A DNA stretch of 64,000 bases from Mucinivorans hirudinis (lineage in GTDB: Bacteria > Bacteroidota > Bacteroidia > Bacteroidales > Rikenellaceae): contig HG934468.1 of assembly GCA_000723505.1 (NCBI GenBank), positions 1,458,798-1,522,797 of the forward strand. The letters are read 5' to 3'. A program made the translations under genes and the position numbers. Below the pieces are notes generated by a model that worked only from the letters and a program-made list of their open reading frames with translations, did no database searches and was not told the origin of the DNA. Shown here piece by piece: positions 62,701-64,000 of the stretch; within the stretch, counting starts at the first letter, position 1, and each line of letters begins with the position of its first letter.

Positions 62701-63071
62701 CCATAGCCAGTAACAACAACCTCTTGAAGACCAACGGCATCGGACTTCATAACAACATCAATTCTAGTTTGATTGTTGATGGAGACCTCCGTGGTTTGCA
62801 TTCCCAGAAACTCTATTACTAACGTTCCGTCCGGTGGAAGAGACTTAATCTCGCAGATGCCGTCCACGCCGACCATTGACGCTTTCTGCGGATTACTTTT
62901 GAGATAGACAGCGGCGCCGATAACTGCTTCCCCTGCTTCATCAAGAACTTTCAACGTAACGTCAATGCCCCCTTTCTGTTGAGCAAATACGCCGGTTAAA
63001 ACAAATACGCTCAGCAAAGCAACCAAAATGTGCTTTGACGCCGAACGCCAAAGTGGTAAAGTTTTGTCCAT
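59709..63071 (-). CDS. SusC/RagA family TonB-linked outer-membrane transporter
   Basis: A 1120-aa TonB-dependent receptor. It has a signal peptide, a CarboxypepD_reg-like domain (about 36-110, KVLDEAGEAVIGAAVYLKSN), the SusC plug (GYGGTQLRSKVTNSISKVTSQ, ALAGAVPGLRIISNSG, TIILRGGTNLDGSGSPL, and the SusC signature YGARANNGVILITLKRGKEG), and a 22-strand barrel to the terminal TVIIGLSITF. Imports an unknown oligosaccharide or peptide with its SusD partner. An eight-base G run sits in the plug-domain coding sequence. Confidence 0.95.
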   Translation of the reverse strand: MDKTLPLWRSASKHILVALLSVFVLTGVFAQQKGGIDVTLKVLDEAGEAVIGAAVYLKSNPQKASMVGVDGICEIKSLPPDGTLVIEFLGMQTTEVSINNQTRIDVVMKSDAVGLQEVVVTGYGGTQLRSKVTNSISKVTSQTLTTGLYSNPAQALAGAVPGLRIISNSGNPGSSPTIILRGGTNLDGSGSPLTVVDGQVRSMNDLNPEDIESMEVLKDAGATAIYGARANNGVILITLKRGKEGTSQITAKAKVAVNFLTPFLDFLSAQDYLYYMRTGYKNASQIYKDASGKWVGSTTMASLTTATPYGTGNLWWNPDSPSTTLNGNLDSRAVWSTMKYTEDLAFLLNQGWKTMTDPVYGDKLIFKESYMGDFNIITPTTSQDYNLAMNGGNDKGSYYASLGYNYQKGMPVGTYYNRLNFTFNGDYNITPWLKSISGFQFAEAKWNGLPPTQGSEANYFGRVLSVPPTFRGYNADGEMLLGANTGDGNQQYQIEKFIRKNQSDKFTINQGFNVKFADGLSLKINAIWMYEEANAESFNRDYQTAPGDNWNRARNASASWWRELSETYNAVLSYDKQIKDHYISAMVGSEYYNYSYISLAASGSGAPTDDLGNLSLTENKENMRQMSNRHSHQRILSFFGRVNYDYLGKYLISGVVRQDGYSRLSQQNRWGLFPGVSAGWIMTKEDFFDSMRDIVSFAKIRASFGLNGNVSDDYVGSYTVQGQYGANRYGGGVGYLLSGIPNPYLTWEKSRTAEVGIDIGLLQNRFNINMTYYNRLTLDKFAGITLPVSSGISSILSNNGKIQNQGFEFDLQARIIDTPDWQVSVGINGAYNINKIVELPHNGLERNRQNAIQVYTGNGDEKEWVGGYQQGKEPGVYYAFKYLGVYKSESEIPANLIDRSTGINGSNNRVLYSPDEWAKLENKGEAFPLSAGDAKWLDVNGDGVIDDFDKVRIGNSRPRWTGGLNINASWRGLSLWASMDYALGFWVVDHTTQWFVGATQGTYNATTDALRTWSETNPNGDMPIYIWADQLNKRNYSRQSSLFYHRGDYLNFREVSLSYSLPKEWITKIKMSRVDVSVTGQNLGFLSAMKNAWMAGRSTDTFGGGYPNPKTVIIGLSITF

Positions 63072-63143
63072 TTACTAAAAAAAATTAAAAGATTATAAAA
63101 AAGTCGAAAAATAATTAACGAAATATTGCCTGATTCCACCCTA

Positions 63144-63151
63144 CAAATGTA
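63144..63151 (-). promoter_or_regulatory. -7 box of the susC promoter
   Basis: TACATTTG on the minus strand, about 73 bases upstream of the susC start, with TTG 16 bases further upstream, a little short of the usual spacing. The leader 63143-63072 is AT-rich and holds no gene. Confidence 0.5.
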
Positions 63152-63268
63152 AATATTTTTCCGTATACAACGAAATTTTAGTAAAAATTTAATACTTCCT
63201 CTCTCCCCTTGATGACTTGTGAAATGAAAACTTAACCCGCGTGAAGGTGATAAAGCAAAAAAAATGTC

Positions 63269-63276
63269 TACTTTTG
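63269..63276 (+). promoter_or_regulatory. -7 box of the era promoter
   Basis: TACTTTTG, 17 bases before ATG 63294. No clear -33 element. It is divergent from the susC promoter; the 190-base stretch between them shows no gene. Confidence 0.45.
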
Positions 63277-63293
63277 CAGAAAATTAACCATCT

Positions 63294-64000
63294 ATGCACC
63301 GAGCCGGATTTGTAAATATCGTAGGCAACCCCAATGTGGGTAAGTCTACACTGATGAATCTGCTGGTGGGCGAACGTCTCTCGATTATAACGAGTAAGGC
63401 ACAGACCACCCGCCACCGAATTATGGGAATTGTCAATGGGGAGGATTACCAGATTGTCTACTCGGACACGCCCGGTGTACTCCGCCCTTCGTACCGTTTG
63501 CAGGAGTCGATGCTCAACTTCAGCGAGGGGGCGTTGGTGGATGCCGATGTGATTCTCTATGTAACGGACACGGTGGAGCGCCCCGAAAAAAACAGCGACT
63601 TCCTGATAAAAGTTGCCGCAACCAAAGTGCCCACTGTGTTAATAATAAATAAAATAGACCTCTCCACGCCCGAGAAATTAGAGGAGCTCTTCGACCTCTG
63701 GCAGCAGATTTTGCCACAGGCACAGATTGTGCCTATTTCGGCACTCGAGCACTTCAATACGGAACGCATCATCGAACGCATCGTCAAGTTGTTGCCCGAG
63801 TCGCCTCCCTTTTTCGAGAAGGATAGACTCACAGACCGCTCCCTACGTTTTTTTGCCGGCGAAATCATCCGCGAAAAGATATTGACCAACTACGACAAGG
63901 AGATACCCTATTCCACGGAGGTTGTTATCGAGAAATATGAGGAGGGCGATGGTTTGGATCGTATCAGCGCCACCATACACGTTGCCCGAAAGTCTCAAAA
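63294..64000 (+). CDS. era: GTPase Era (3' truncated by the window)
   Basis: Ribosome-assembly GTPase that binds the 3' end of 16S rRNA. G1 GNPNVGKST lies at residues 11-19, the switch TTRHRI, G3 DTPGV near 60, G4 NKID near 120 and G5 SAL near 150. The start of the KH domain (LRFFAGEIIREKILTNYDKEIPYSTEV) is visible. About 235 residues are present; the rest lies beyond the right edge. Confidence 0.96.
   Translation, partial: MHRAGFVNIVGNPNVGKSTLMNLLVGERLSIITSKAQTTRHRIMGIVNGEDYQIVYSDTPGVLRPSYRLQESMLNFSEGALVDADVILYVTDTVERPEKNSDFLIKVAATKVPTVLIINKIDLSTPEKLEELFDLWQQILPQAQIVPISALEHFNTERIIERIVKLLPESPPFFEKDRLTDRSLRFFAGEIIREKILTNYDKEIPYSTEVVIEKYEEGDGLDRISATIHVARKSQ

Noticed and set aside
1-64000. tRNA or rRNA genes
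   Set aside because: I found no cloverleaf or conserved rRNA sequence by reading intergenic regions, but a dedicated search could still reveal one.

Overview
The window looks like a chromosomal segment of a Bacteroidales bacterium (Bacteroidota). The evidence is an adjacent SusC/SusD pair, many promoters with the TAnnTTTG -7 box of this phylum, lipoprotein signals, a Ser-type sulfatase and several Bacteroidota-only families (DUF5106, DUF4369-thioredoxin, CarboxypepD_reg). A Rikenellaceae/Alistipes-like origin is possible but is only an impression. Most of the window is core metabolism and information processing in short operons with 4-base ATGA overlaps.

Layout. 1-9914: tail of an unidentified gene, a PLP aminotransferase, an uncharacterised 486-aa protein, a DUF308 membrane protein, a sulfatase, a pRiA4b ORF3-like protein, miaA, a GT4 glycosyltransferase, recN and a small membrane protein. 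9959-11964: an AAA ATPase/HNH pair resembling the Septu (PtuAB) anti-phage system, more AT-rich than its neighbours. 11969-23954: ctpA-type protease, leuS, a KilA-N pseudogene, yitT-like, M23 peptidase, a flavin/pyridoxamine oxidase-like protein, metX, a K+ channel, a WHy/LEA2-like lipoprotein, WbqC-like and an iron alcohol dehydrogenase. 24038-32220: a compact phage-head cluster (small terminase candidate, TerL, ClpP-like prohead protease, major capsid candidate, portal, connector) read leftward, with a divergent CI/LexA-like repressor and operator-like palindromes inside the cluster promoter. No tail, lysis, integrase or replication genes are visible. Gene junctions carry unusual 9-bp and 7-bp tandem repeats. 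32226-39391: DUF2148, leuA, thiL, butyrate kinase flanked by 18-bp inverted repeats, rodA and rluF. 39490-46474: complete his operon hisG-D-C-B-H-A-F-IE, preceded by a histidine-rich leader peptide and an intrinsic terminator, i.e. a classical attenuator. 46557-57985: cysS, rluD, iorB, parE, thiol-disulfide proteins, a GH3 hexosaminidase, queE and ruvC. 58027-63151: a susC-susD operon with its promoter and a strong terminator. 63294 to the end: era, cut by the window edge.

The most notable items are the tail-less, repressor-controlled head and packaging cluster with TAGGAC-type 9-bp arrays that begin exactly at the stop codons of terL and the portal gene; the his attenuator with an almost leaderless leader-peptide ORF; the PtuAB-like defence pair; and inverted-repeat structures around butyrate kinase and between the capsid and portal genes. 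All functional names rest on motif recognition by eye; no database search was run.
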